Source: Gammaproteobacteria bacterium
GTDB lineage: Bacteria > Pseudomonadota > Gammaproteobacteria > Pseudomonadales > Azotimanducaceae
Direction of reading: 5' to 3'
Length of the DNA: 55,895 nucleotides
Assembly: GCA_028820495.1 (NCBI GenBank)
Contig: JAPPIX010000242.1
Span: 1 to 55,895, forward strand
Below the pieces are notes generated by a model, which was given only the letters and a program-made list of their open reading frames with translations, made no database searches and was not told where the DNA came from. Positions 7,634 through 16,475 of the stretch are shown here, piece by piece (position 1 is the stretch's first letter; each line of letters opens with the position of its first letter). Both the position numbers and the translations under genes were made by a program.

Positions 7634-10617
7634 ATGCCCGGACGGCGACCATTCGGAAGTTCATTGCTGGAACGTATCAATCCGACGAGGAAGTGATTCG
7701 GCAATTCACGGTCCGCCAAGGGGAACTTCAAATCGTCCTGCGCACACTCGCCGACAACATCGATGCCGCTTGCTGCCAACATCTGCTGCTCATCGCACCC
7801 CGAGGACGCGGCAAGACCATGATGCTAGCCCGAGTCGCCGCGGAGATACGCGCCAATGGCGAACTTGCTCCCCACTACTTGCCGGTCCAATTCATGGAGG
7901 AAAGCCAAGAGATTTTCTGCATCGCCGATTTCTGGCTTGAAACGCTCTTCCACCTCGCCACGGCAGCGCAAAAGCACGATGCGGACCTAGCTAGGGAACT
8001 CGCCAAAGCGCATGCCGATTTCGCCACACGATGGGAGGAGCGGAACATCGCCGAACACGTCCGCTCTACGGTTTTGAGCGCAGCGGACAGAATCGGCAAA
8101 AAGCTCCTGTTGATGGTGGAGAACCTCCAGTCACTCAGCGACAACGTTGACGATGACTTCGGCTGGCAGCTTCGCGAAACGCTGCAATGCGAACCCCAGA
8201 TCGCCCTGCTAGCGACGGCCGCCAGCCGATTCGCCGCTTTAGATGACGCGAAGGCGCCTTTCTTCGAACTGTTCCGCACCATCAACCTAGAGCCTTTGGA
8301 TATCGGGTCCTGCCGCCGCTTGTGGCAGGCGATCAGCGGTGATGATCTCTCCGACCGAGAGATCCGACCTCTCCAAATCCTAACGGGCGGTAGCTCCCGC
8401 TTTCTGGTCATTATGGGCGAGTTCTCACGCCACCGCTCAATGCGAGAACTGCTGGAAGAACTGGTGACGCTCATCGACGACCACACGGAATACTTCCGCA
8501 GCTACACCGAGGTGTTGGCTAAGCTTGAACGCCGCGTTTATCTCGCTGTGGCCGATCTTTGGCAGCCATCCACTACCGGGGAAATCGCCTCCCGCGCGAG
8601 GATGGACGTCAGAAAGGCATCCACTTTAATCGGAAGGTTGGTGAAACGAGGCGCACTGATCGTTCACGGCACAGGGCGCAGACAGAGCTACTCGGTTGCA
8701 GAACGCCTCTATTGCATCTACTACAAGCTCCGCCGAGAACGAGACGAGGCGGCGGTTGTACACAGCCTGATTCGCTTTATGACGGCGTTCTACAGCGGCC
8801 CAGAGTTTGCCAACTTGGTCGAGCATCTCCGTACGGAAGCAATCAAGCATCCAGCTATACGAGAAGGGTTGAAACGTGGAGGCATTGACGTAGCGGACCT
8901 GAATCAGACCCGCTCCAAAGACGACACCACCAATCATCTCCTTAACAGCGGTGCGGACAGGCGCTCCAGCCCAACTGCGAGAGTACTCCTCGACGAAGCT
9001 TGGCAGCTAACGCAGACGGGCCAACACAAAGACGCACTCGACTTGTATGAAGAAACCGTTGCCCTCTTAGCTAACAACGGTTCGCCAGAACCAGCGGATC
9101 TTGCCGCAACAGCGCTCTTCAACAAAGGCTGGACGCTTGGGAAGCTCGGCAGGGAAGACGACGAGATCGCGACCTACGACGAGATCATTCACCAATTCGG
9201 AGACAGTGCGACCGAGGAACTCATGGAACTGGTCGCAGGAGCGCTTCTCAACAAGGGATTGACCCTAGGGACGCTCGGTAGGGAAAACGACGAGATCGCG
9301 GCCTACGGCGACATCGTTCGGCGCTTTGGCGATAGCGAGGAGCCGGGACTCATGGCGGAGGTTGCAAAGGCGATCCTTTACACGGGCGTTACGCTTGGGA
9401 AGCTCGGCAGGGAGAAGGACGCAATCTCGGCCTACGACGACATCGTTCAGCGCTTTGGCGGCAGCGACGCTCCTGAACTCGCGGAAAGGACCGCAAACGC
9501 GCTTCTCAACAAGGGCTTGACCCTAAGGACGCTCGGTAGGGAAGACGACGAGATCGCGGCCTACGGCGACATCGTTCGGCGCTTTGGCGGTAGCGAGGAG
9601 CCGGCACTGATGGAGGAGGTCGCAAAGGCGATCCTTTACACGGGCCTAACGCTTGGGAAGCTCGGCAGGGAGGAGGACGCGATCTCGGCCTACGACGACA
9701 TCGTTGAGCGCTTTGGCGGCAGCGACGCTCCTGAACTCATGGAGGGGGTCGCAAAGGCGCTCTTTTGCAAATCTCAGGCGCTAGCGAGACTTGGAAGGAG
9801 CTATGACGAGATGGCCACCTACGACGAAATCGTTCTCCAATTCGCGGACAGCGATTCACCGGCACTCATGGCGGAGGTCGCGAAAGCGCTCCTCTACAAG
9901 GGCGTTGCGCTGGGGATGCTCGGCGAGGAACAGGATGAGTTGGCGGCTTACGAAGAGATTGTTCACCAATTCCCGGACAACGATGGACCAGAACCCGTGG
10001 AGCGGGTAGCTAAAGCGCTTTTAAGCAAGAGCTCGGCGCTGAAGACGCTCGGAAAGAAAGACCACGAGTTGGCGGTCTCCGGGGAGGCGGTTCAAGGCTT
10101 TGGCAACGGCGATGCTCCCGACCTGCAGGAAACCATCACAACAGCATTGGCCTTTAGAGCACTCGCTGCAAACCGCGCCGGAGACCCCACTATCGCTCTA
10201 ACTCTCTGTGACGATATAGACAGCCGCATCAGCCCGCCGACCGTAAACGCGGTTATATGCATGTGGCTGCGTACTGAGGCACTGGTCTTACTCCGTAAAC
10301 ACCTCGACGCTATGCGCATTCTGGAGGCCGCCTACAAGGCTCTCGATCCCAGTGACAGTAGGCTGATACCCATCGCTTCCTCTTGCATCTCCAACTTTGT
10401 CGCGGCGGGAGCCGACCAAGGTAGCATCCTTCGAATCCTGACTAGTGATAAAGAAAGGGCCGCGTCTCTTCTGCCACTTATCGTTGCCCTACGTTGCCGG
10501 TTGGGCGAGGATGTGCGAGTCCCCACCGAAGTCGAAGAGGTGGCACAGGACATCATGCGCTACATTGACGAGCGATCAAGCGGTGGGGCGGAGGTAACAA
10601 CGGTGACCGAGCACTAG
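7630..10617 (+). CDS. AAA ATPase with winged helix and TPR array
   Basis: A 995-residue protein. Residues 30-300 form an AAA/STAND-like ATPase with P-loop APRGRGKT (56-63). Its Walker B is LLLMVENL (159-166), with Glu then Asn where Asp-Glu would be expected, so hydrolysis may be weak or absent. A winged helix follows (about 306-350, TTGEIASRARMDVRKASTLI). Residues 451-837 hold nine TPR-type repeats of exactly 43 residues (consensus KALLNKGLTLGKLGRE, DEIAAYDDIVRRFG), with a partial tenth. Two adjacent repeat pairs are nearly identical at DNA level. ATPase plus TPR is the general plan of sensors that oligomerise on ligand binding, but no effector domain is visible. Translationally coupled to the upstream ATPase. 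Confidence 0.83.
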   Translation: MNARTATIRKFIAGTYQSDEEVIRQFTVRQGELQIVLRTLADNIDAACCQHLLLIAPRGRGKTMMLARVAAEIRANGELAPHYLPVQFMEESQEIFCIADFWLETLFHLATAAQKHDADLARELAKAHADFATRWEERNIAEHVRSTVLSAADRIGKKLLLMVENLQSLSDNVDDDFGWQLRETLQCEPQIALLATAASRFAALDDAKAPFFELFRTINLEPLDIGSCRRLWQAISGDDLSDREIRPLQILTGGSSRFLVIMGEFSRHRSMRELLEELVTLIDDHTEYFRSYTEVLAKLERRVYLAVADLWQPSTTGEIASRARMDVRKASTLIGRLVKRGALIVHGTGRRQSYSVAERLYCIYYKLRRERDEAAVVHSLIRFMTAFYSGPEFANLVEHLRTEAIKHPAIREGLKRGGIDVADLNQTRSKDDTTNHLLNSGADRRSSPTARVLLDEAWQLTQTGQHKDALDLYEETVALLANNGSPEPADLAATALFNKGWTLGKLGREDDEIATYDEIIHQFGDSATEELMELVAGALLNKGLTLGTLGRENDEIAAYGDIVRRFGDSEEPGLMAEVAKAILYTGVTLGKLGREKDAISAYDDIVQRFGGSDAPELAERTANALLNKGLTLRTLGREDDEIAAYGDIVRRFGGSEEPALMEEVAKAILYTGLTLGKLGREEDAISAYDDIVERFGGSDAPELMEGVAKALFCKSQALARLGRSYDEMATYDEIVLQFADSDSPALMAEVAKALLYKGVALGMLGEEQDELAAYEEIVHQFPDNDGPEPVERVAKALLSKSSALKTLGKKDHELAVSGEAVQGFGNGDAPDLQETITTALAFRALAANRAGDPTIALTLCDDIDSRISPPTVNAVICMWLRTEALVLLRKHLDAMRILEAAYKALDPSDSRLIPIASSCISNFVAAGADQGSILRILTSDKERAASLLPLIVALRCRLGEDVRVPTEVEEVAQDIMRYIDERSSGGAEVTTVTEH
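9241..9756 (+). repeat. 258-bp tandem duplication in the TPR array
   Basis: Positions 9241-9498 and 9499-9756 align along their whole length with few differences and no gap visible. Each copy is 86 codons, that is two 43-residue TPR units. The similarity is much higher than between other repeats of the same protein, pointing to a recent duplication or gene conversion. Confidence 0.85.
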
Positions 10618-10667
10618 GCCAACCCACCCCACGCTTTACCCAAGAGGTGAATCCTGACTCCCTCCCC

Positions 10668-11327
10668 TCAACGCCAAGCGAAAGCCGGCTGTTCGTAGTG
10701 GGCGACGCGGGTGTGGCGGCCTAATAGGCACACTTCGCGGAACTGGTAAATCAAGGCCGCCGTGGGGGCGGCGATCCAGTCGTCGCCGACGGGCATACGC
10801 AGCATGGGGTGCTGGCTGCTGGCAACCTGATCGAGCAGGGGCGCGTCCTCGCGCATGAACTCGGTCAGCGGAATGCGATGCACCGAGGCCACCTCGGCGG
10901 GATTGGCTTGGGTCTTGAGGCCTGGCCCGCCCCACACGACCACCGGGCTCATGACGAAGCCGGAGCGCGTGACAAAGTCATCCAAAGTACCTATCACGTC
11001 CCCCTCTCCGAGTTGCACATTCACTTCTTCGCGCAATTCGCGCAGTGCCGTTTGCACGGGCGCCTCGCCAGCGTCCAGCCGTCCGCCCGGAAAGGCCCAC
11101 TGGCCCGGATGGTTGCGCAGCTTCGCCGAGCGCCGGGTGAGGATCAGCGCCGCCTCGGGGCGCCAGGCTTCGGAGCTTTCGAAACCCGGGAGGTCCGCGC
11201 CATGGGCAGCGTCGGTCACGGTGATGGCGACCGCCGCGTGATGGGCATCGTCCACTTTGTTTTCAATGACATCGAAGGCCGCCAAGTTGGCGGTGATGCT
11301 GGCCTTAAGTTCGTCATCGCAGAGCAT
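10668..11327 (-). CDS. Nudix hydrolase, CoA pyrophosphatase-like
   Basis: A 219-residue Nudix protein. The box is Gly82-x5-Glu88-x7-Arg96-Glu97-Leu-x-Glu100-Glu101, within FPGGRLDAGEAPVQTALREL, giving the metal-binding glutamates. The last Gly of the consensus is Asn103. The preceding LTRRSAKLRNHPGQWAFPGG is characteristic of the NudL/CoA-diphosphatase group, which cleaves CoA and acyl-CoAs to phosphopantetheine and ADP. It sits convergent with the ATPase/TPR gene and is not clearly part of an operon. Substrate assignment is by family resemblance only. Confidence 0.85.
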   Translation of the reverse strand: MLCDDELKASITANLAAFDVIENKVDDAHHAAVAITVTDAAHGADLPGFESSEAWRPEAALILTRRSAKLRNHPGQWAFPGGRLDAGEAPVQTALRELREEVNVQLGEGDVIGTLDDFVTRSGFVMSPVVVWGGPGLKTQANPAEVASVHRIPLTEFMREDAPLLDQVASSQHPMLRMPVGDDWIAAPTAALIYQFREVCLLGRHTRVAHYEQPAFAWR

Positions 11328-11461
11328 CGGCGAAGCATACGCGCAAAGTCAGTGTCAGCGCCATGTCGGCCAGTGCAACTGTCGAGGCAACCGAAGACTG
11401 CGCTGACGCCAACACTTGGGCTGATCCGACTGAACCTGTTCGCCCCATGCTAAGCTGACGT

Positions 11462-12100
11462 ATGGTGACCAAGCCCGCACGCCGGACCACGGCACAAGAT
11501 CTAACCGATGCACTGCGAGAGTCTCTTCGCCACTTGGGCTGTGAATTTAAGCAAAACCAGCTCGCCTATCTGTCGCTGACTTCCAAGAACGAGGGATCTC
11601 TGGGTGGCGCACTGGCATACCGCCTACACAAGAAGTTCGCAGAGAACTCCAAGGTAACGATCCGACGAGAGTGGCCCAGCAACGGACGTCGCATCGATAT
11701 CGCCATGTTGCGAGACGGCAAAGCCACCGTGCTCATTGAGGCAAAAGCAGCGATGGCTTTCGACCCGTTAGTCGAAGGAACTAGGGTGTATCCGTCCAAG
11801 GAAGTGACAGCTGACGCCAGCAAACTCACTGAGGTCGAAGATGTGGATCAGCGATATGCGCTTGCGTTCTTCACGGTCTACGATGGACCCCCCGACAAAG
11901 GACACCGTACGGCAATCAAATTCATCGACGGCATAGAGCGTCACATAAGGCGTCACCGGTATGCCAAATACAGCTTCATCAGGAAAGGCTTACCGCGCTT
12001 TCGCGAAGCACTACGCTGCCGTGCCCTCTCTGCTGAACGTGTACACGTTGGGGAAATCCCGGCCGGAAAGGCCTTCGGTGTCAATGTAAGCGTGTGGTAA
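11462..12100 (+). CDS. PD-(D/E)XK-type nuclease, unknown subfamily
   Basis: A 212-residue protein with a likely PD-(D/E)XK core: Glu70 (TIRREWPSNGRRIDI), Asp79 in RRIDIAML, and Glu93-Ala-Lys95 in VLIEAKA. Before this is a helical N-terminus, after it a strand-rich region (YALAFFTVYDG) as expected for the fold. The C-terminal tail ends VNVSVW. It follows the divergent Nudix gene by 134 bases and is 187 bases ahead of a Cys/His-rich unknown. No methylase or helicase accompanies it. It could be a solitary nuclease or a degraded restriction system. Fold moderately sure, function not. Confidence 0.65.
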   Translation: MVTKPARRTTAQDLTDALRESLRHLGCEFKQNQLAYLSLTSKNEGSLGGALAYRLHKKFAENSKVTIRREWPSNGRRIDIAMLRDGKATVLIEAKAAMAFDPLVEGTRVYPSKEVTADASKLTEVEDVDQRYALAFFTVYDGPPDKGHRTAIKFIDGIERHIRRHRYAKYSFIRKGLPRFREALRCRALSAERVHVGEIPAGKAFGVNVSVW

Positions 12101-12287
12101 GTGCTCGTGGCTGTTTCAAACTGACAAGAAAGCATCGGGTTTGTTGAGTGGATTTCGCACGAAAATCGGCCCGGCCTGCCAGTTCGCAGCAAAGCCCGAC
12201 TCAGAGCGAGCAAGCAATGACAGAGATCGATGAAGCAGGAACCCGCATCACAGCGGTTGTTTTTCATCCACGAGTTCCAGTGTCCTG

Positions 12288-12830
12288 ATGCCCAACGGTG
12301 GCTCCGACTGCTGCGGCACTTGTTGGTTCAATCGATCTCTCGAGGGCCGCAGGGGCGGCTCAAACTTCAACCGTGACATCCCCAGCCACTGCGAGATCCG
12401 TGACCTAGACATCCCGAATCCGTTCTACACCTACTGCGCAAATCACCCTTACCATCGCCCTGGCCGAGACCAAATCCCGATTGGGCCAGTATTCGTACAT
12501 CGAGACGTGATGCCAAAAGAGACCGCTGCCAAGCACAAGGACAGCAGCTCATCGGAGCCCCAGCGGATGCGTTGGCACAACTCGCCCGACACCGAGGAAA
12601 TTCGACAACATCTGCTCGGTCTCGTTCGCCTGCCTGCGACGCACATCGATGAGGGCTACCACTTCCATACGCACCCATCCTGGACGGCTGCGCTGTTGCA
12701 ACTGCTTGAATGGCGCGATGAGCGTCTCCTGCCAACGCTGGAGGAAGTCTCACAGCATCCCAGCATGGTGGGCCATAGCGCCGAAATCGAAGAAACCATG
12801 CGCCTCGTTCGCAAGCGCTTGGAAGATTGA
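12288..12830 (+). CDS. Cys/His-rich unknown protein, possible zinc site
   Basis: A 180-residue protein not recognised. The N-terminal 55 residues carry Cys8, Cys9, Cys12, His34, Cys35, Cys50 and His53 (CCGTCWFN, SHCEIRD, YCANHP), a spacing that could make one or two zinc sites. The C-terminal half is helical and acidic (LLQLLEWRDERLLPTLEEV), resembling repeat or HEAT-like helices. The ATG has no good ribosome site. It follows the PD-(D/E)XK gene on the same strand and may belong to the same accessory block. Confidence 0.55.
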   Translation: MPNGGSDCCGTCWFNRSLEGRRGGSNFNRDIPSHCEIRDLDIPNPFYTYCANHPYHRPGRDQIPIGPVFVHRDVMPKETAAKHKDSSSSEPQRMRWHNSPDTEEIRQHLLGLVRLPATHIDEGYHFHTHPSWTAALLQLLEWRDERLLPTLEEVSQHPSMVGHSAEIEETMRLVRKRLED

Positions 12831-12885
12831 GCGGTAGGGTTTTAGGGACAGGTCTCAATCGATTGGAAGCGAGGGCGCCAACACC

Positions 12886-13749
12886 TTGATTGCAAAATCG
12901 GAACGGCGGGCGATTCTGTTCGCGTTGCTGGCAGTGGCGCTGTGGTCCACGGTGGCGACGGGGTTCAAGTTGGGGTTGCGCACGCTTGAGCCGGTGCAGT
13001 TGCTGCTGGCCGGCGCCGTCGTGTCCACCCTCTTCTTCTGGGTCGTCGCCGGGTGGTTGGGGCGGCTGCATTTGCCGGCGAAAGCGGTCGGCCGAGCGGC
13101 GCTGTTCGGCTTGCTCAATCCCTTTGCCTACTACGTCGTGCTGTTCGCCGCCTACGACCGCCTGCCGGCCCAGGTCGCGCAGCCGCTGAACTACACGTGG
13201 TCCATCGCCATGGCTCTGTTGGCCTGGCCGATATTGGGACAGCGGCCAACGCGGCCGGTTCTGCTGGGCATTCTTCTAAGTTACGGCGGCGTCCTGATCG
13301 TGCTGCGGCCTTGGGGAATGGAGGCGTCCTCGTCCCTCGATTGGGCGGGGGTCGCGTTGGCGCTGGGCAGCACCCTGCTGTGGGCGGGCTATTGGCTGGT
13401 CCAGGCGCGCTCCGATATCGATCCCATCGGCCTGCTGGCCTGGAGCTTTCCGTTCGGCTTGGCGGCCACGGCGGTCCTCTGCGCCGTTGGGCCGGGCTGG
13501 CCGCCCCTGTCGGTCGACACGCTCGTTTTCGGCGCCTGGGTGGGGCTGGTGGAAATGGGCGTTGCCTTCCTGCTTTGGCGTTACGCCTTGGCGCTCACCG
13601 CCAACGCCGCCCGCATCGGGCAGTTGATCTACCTCTCCCCGTTGCTGTCCTTGGGGCTCATCGCCTTAGTGCTCGGCGAGACCATTCATCCCGCCTCAGT
13701 CATCGGCCTGGGCGTCATCATTGCCGGGCTGGCGGTGGCGAATCGCTAG
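12886..13749 (+). CDS. EamA family (DMT) transporter
   Basis: A 287-residue membrane protein with ten predicted helices in two EamA halves (ALLAVALWSTVATGFKLGLR at 13-32, and WAGVALALGSTLLWAGYWLV at about 152-171). The second half ends with LGETIHPASVIGLGVIIAG, the usual last-helix signature. Start is TTG at 12886, since no ATG lies near the first helix. It probably exports metabolites or amino acids; nothing nearby defines the substrate. It converges on the haloalkane dehalogenase with 7 bases between stops. Confidence 0.87.
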   Translation: MIAKSERRAILFALLAVALWSTVATGFKLGLRTLEPVQLLLAGAVVSTLFFWVVAGWLGRLHLPAKAVGRAALFGLLNPFAYYVVLFAAYDRLPAQVAQPLNYTWSIAMALLAWPILGQRPTRPVLLGILLSYGGVLIVLRPWGMEASSSLDWAGVALALGSTLLWAGYWLVQARSDIDPIGLLAWSFPFGLAATAVLCAVGPGWPPLSVDTLVFGAWVGLVEMGVAFLLWRYALALTANAARIGQLIYLSPLLSLGLIALVLGETIHPASVIGLGVIIAGLAVANR

Positions 13750-13756
13750 ATGATCA

Positions 13757-14629
13757 CTAGAGGGTCGGCAGCCAGTCGGCGAGCGCGGCGGCGATTTCCG
13801 CCGGTGAGTCTTCCTGAATGAAGTGGCTGCCCTTCACGGTCACTTCGGTTTGGTTGGGCCACGCGCGGCAGAATTCCCGGGTGGCACCCCGAATGAGGGC
13901 ACCCGGTTCGGCATTGATGAAGAGTTTTGGCAACTCGGCACCGGACAGCCAATCCGAGTACGCCTGAGCCACCGCCACCACGTCTTCCGGCTCCCCATCG
14001 ATGGGAATCTGGCGCGGCCAAGTCACCGTGGGACGCCGGGATTCACCGGGCTCGAGGTAGGGGCGGCGGTACACGGCCATTTCCTCATCGGTGAGCCCGC
14101 GCAGAACCGAACCCGGCAGCACCCGTTCCACGAAGATGTTGTTCTCCAGCGCCATGGCCTCCCCCGCTGGCGAGCGGAAGCCTTGAAAGATGCCCGTCGC
14201 GTCCGCCGGAAACTCCGCCCAGGAGATGGGCCGAACGATGGCCTCCATGTAGCAAATGCCCTTGACGGCGCTGCGATGCCGGTTGGCCCAGTGAAAGCCG
14301 AGTGCCGAGCCCCAGTCGTGGATCACGAACACCACGTTCTCCTTGACCCCGAGCGCTTCGAGCAGGGCATCGAGATAACGGGCGTGCTCGGCGAAGGTGT
14401 AGCGGTCCGGTCCCGAATCGTCGAGCTTGTCCGAGTCGCCCATGCCGATCAGGTCCGGCGCCAAGCAACGCCCGAGGCCGGCCACCGTCGGCATGATGTT
14501 GCGCCACAGGTAGGACGAGGTGGGATTGCCGTGCAGGAACACGATCGGATCGCCCTCACCCATTTCCGCGTAGGCCATTTGCTTGCCAAGCACTTCGATT
14601 TTCTGCTTGGGCAGTTCGTCTGCATTCAT
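13757..14629 (-). CDS. Haloalkane dehalogenase, LinB-like (HLD-II)
   Basis: A 290-residue alpha/beta hydrolase started at the ATG at 14629, with GGGAG about 9 bases ahead. The catalytic set is complete and in the places of subfamily HLD-II: nucleophile Asp105 in HDWGSA, Glu129 (CYMEAI), His269 (GSHFIQED), and halide-binding Asn35 ([10 protein letters not shown]) and Trp106. Long stretches such as [15 protein letters not shown] and [12 protein letters not shown] recall Sphingobium LinB. It hydrolyses carbon-halogen bonds of haloalkanes to an alcohol and halide in the cytoplasm. A TTG 33 bases upstream is a weaker start. It lies 29 bases behind a crotonase gene on the same strand. Confidence 0.93.
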   Translation of the reverse strand: MNADELPKQKIEVLGKQMAYAEMGEGDPIVFLHGNPTSSYLWRNIMPTVAGLGRCLAPDLIGMGDSDKLDDSGPDRYTFAEHARYLDALLEALGVKENVVFVIHDWGSALGFHWANRHRSAVKGICYMEAIVRPISWAEFPADATGIFQGFRSPAGEAMALENNIFVERVLPGSVLRGLTDEEMAVYRRPYLEPGESRRPTVTWPRQIPIDGEPEDVVAVAQAYSDWLSGAELPKLFINAEPGALIRGATREFCRAWPNQTEVTVKGSHFIQEDSPAEIAAALADWLPTL

Positions 14630-14658
14630 CTTTGTCGCTCCCAAGAATTGCGTTGACT

Positions 14659-15447
14659 TCAAGCGCCCGTGAACGCCGGTTTGCGCTTTTCGAAAAAGGC
14701 GCTGATGCCTTCCTGTCCATCGTGACCGGCGGCAAGCCCGGCAATCGCCCTGGCCTCAAGCTCCATCTGCGATTCCAAGGTTTGCTCGAAGGTGCCGTTG
14801 AGCAGCGTCTTGACCGCAGCAAAGGCGGCGGTGGGGCCGCTGGCCAATTGCTGTGCCAGGCCCTGGGCTTCCCCGAGCAACTCGGCATCCGCCACCACTT
14901 GATTGACGATGCCCCAGTCCAAGGCCTCCTGGCTGCTGAGCAAACGGTTGGTGAGCATCAGCTCACGGGTGCGGCGGTCGCCGATCTTACGGGGCATGTA
15001 GTACGTAGAACTGCCGTCCGGCGAGAGCCCGGCGCGGGTGTAGGCCATGGTGAAGACGGCGGACTCGGCGGCGATGGCGAGATCACAGGCCATGACCAAG
15101 CTGAAGCCCGCGCCCGCCGCGGTGCCGTTGACGGCGCCAATCACGGGCGCCTTGCTGCGGGCCAGGCGGGAAAGGCCAAGGTGCAGGTCGCCGGTCATCT
15201 GCATGAGCAGCTTGCGCGTCCCCTCCCCGGCCTGGGCAAAGGCGCCAAGGTCGCCGCCAGCGCAGAACATCTTGCCGGCACCGGTGAGCACGACAGCTCG
15301 AACCGCGGGGTCGTCGTCCGCGTCGATGGCGGCGGCGCCAAACTCCTTGGCCATCAACGGATCCATGGCGTTGGCCGCCTCCGGTCGGTTGAAGGTGATG
15401 GTCGCCACATTGTTCGCGACCTCGTAGTTCAGGGTTTCAAAACTCAT
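14659..15447 (-). CDS. Enoyl-CoA hydratase/isomerase (crotonase) family
   Basis: A 262-residue crotonase. Oxyanion-hole segments are present: [11 protein letters not shown] (about 60-70) and [16 protein letters not shown] (about 106-121). The active-site loop reads [15 protein letters not shown], with Asp in the position where PaaG/PaaB-like isomerases carry Asp and classic hydratases Glu, so it could be an isomerase or an unusual hydratase. The C-terminus ([11 protein letters not shown]) is standard. First gene of a likely two-gene unit with the haloalkane dehalogenase. Confidence 0.88.
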   Translation of the reverse strand: MSFETLNYEVANNVATITFNRPEAANAMDPLMAKEFGAAAIDADDDPAVRAVVLTGAGKMFCAGGDLGAFAQAGEGTRKLLMQMTGDLHLGLSRLARSKAPVIGAVNGTAAGAGFSLVMACDLAIAAESAVFTMAYTRAGLSPDGSSTYYMPRKIGDRRTRELMLTNRLLSSQEALDWGIVNQVVADAELLGEAQGLAQQLASGPTAAFAAVKTLLNGTFEQTLESQMELEARAIAGLAAGHDGQEGISAFFEKRKPAFTGA

Positions 15448-15537
15448 GGACGGCTCCGTTCGCTGCCGTTGAATGGCTCAATTTGATCATTGTTGGGTAA
15501 TTGCCGCTTACGTTGGACCCGCAGGCTGTCGGACAGG

Positions 15538-15590
15538 ACACTAGGCGACCCGTTACAATTCGCGCCTGCGGCAAGGCGCGTGCCTAGTGT
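15538..15590. promoter_or_regulatory. Two-tier hairpin with possible promoter before ppiC-like gene
   Basis: ACACTAGGC (15538-15546) pairs with GCCTAGTGT (15582-15590), and inside it GCGCCT (15562-15567) pairs with AGGCGC (15574-15579). TACAAT at 15554-15559, preceded 18 bases earlier by CGGACA (15530-15535), is a plausible promoter reading toward the PpiC-like gene. The region separates two divergent genes. Confidence 0.4.
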
Positions 15591-15680
15591 GCGAGCATAA
15601 ACCACTCCAACTGGATGTGAAACGCCCGCTGACTCCAAACAAAGCACTGACCCACTCAATACTCCGGACGCATAGCCAAA

Positions 15681-16475
15681 GTGAATCATTTTTTGAAAGA
15701 CCCCCTCATCGCCTTCCTAGGTCTAGGCGCCGCCCTGTTCGCCGCCGCCACCCTGCTGGATGGTGACGCCACGGACCGCGTCATCAACGTGGACGCCGCC
15801 GAAATGAATCGGCTCACCCAACAGTGGAACGCCCAAATGGGGCGCTCGCCAACAGCCGAGGAGCTTGAGGGCCTCATCGAGAGCTTCATACAAGAGGAAA
15901 TCTACTTTCGAGAGGCCTTGCGCCTGTCGTTGGACCAAGGCGACATCATCGTCCGCCGCCGCCTTGTGCAGAAGCTCAATTTCCTGACCGAGGACATCGC
16001 CGCCAGCCAGCCCCCAAGCGAAGCCGAGCTGCGGGCTTTCCACGACGCCAACGCCGAGCGCTACCGGCTGCCTGCGCGTTACAGCTTCCGCCATCGATAC
16101 TTCTCCACCGACCGGCGCGCGAACGCCAAGGCGGACGCCGAGGCGGCGCTGGTCGATCCAGAAGCCAAGGGCGATCCCTTCATGCTGCAGCGGGCCTACG
16201 CCGAACGCTCCGAACGCGCTGTCGGCGATCTGTTCGGACGGGAGTTCGCCAAGGCGCTTGCGCAACTCAAGCCCAGTCCGGATTGGCAGGGCCCCTTGCG
16301 CTCGGCCTACGGCTGGCACCTGGTGAAGCTCGAACAGGCGCTGCCCGAGGCGCAGCCGCCGTTCGGGGAGGTGGCCAGCCGGGTGGCAACGGATTTGGCG
16401 GCGGAGCGCCGTGAGGAAGCCAACGCCGCCTACTATGAAGCGCTGCGCAGCCGCTACGAAGTGCAGCGGCTATGA
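15681..16475 (+). CDS. PpiC-type peptidyl-prolyl isomerase, membrane anchored
   Basis: A 264-residue protein with one N-terminal membrane segment (PLIAFLGLGAALFAAATLL), a SurA-like helical part (RSPTAEELEGLIESFIQEEI) and a parvulin/PpiC-like region (about 125-245; RYSFRHRYFS, GDLFGREFAKAL, GPLRSAYGWHLVKLE). The start is GTG at 15681. Its stop overlaps the next gene (ATGA). This small PpiC form is commonly found beside HupE/UreJ-like membrane genes, as here, and may help fold that partner at the periplasmic face. Catalytic residues cannot be judged confidently. Confidence 0.82.
   Translation: MNHFLKDPLIAFLGLGAALFAAATLLDGDATDRVINVDAAEMNRLTQQWNAQMGRSPTAEELEGLIESFIQEEIYFREALRLSLDQGDIIVRRRLVQKLNFLTEDIAASQPPSEAELRAFHDANAERYRLPARYSFRHRYFSTDRRANAKADAEAALVDPEAKGDPFMLQRAYAERSERAVGDLFGREFAKALAQLKPSPDWQGPLRSAYGWHLVKLEQALPEAQPPFGEVASRVATDLAAERREEANAAYYEALRSRYEVQRL

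Noticed and set aside
9241-9756. CRISPR-like array
   Set aside because: The repeats are 129/258-bp coding TPR units without unique spacers; no cas genes are seen.
1-12830. Integrated prophage or conjugative element
   Set aside because: No integrase, terminase, capsid, relaxase or att-like repeat was found, despite the accessory character.
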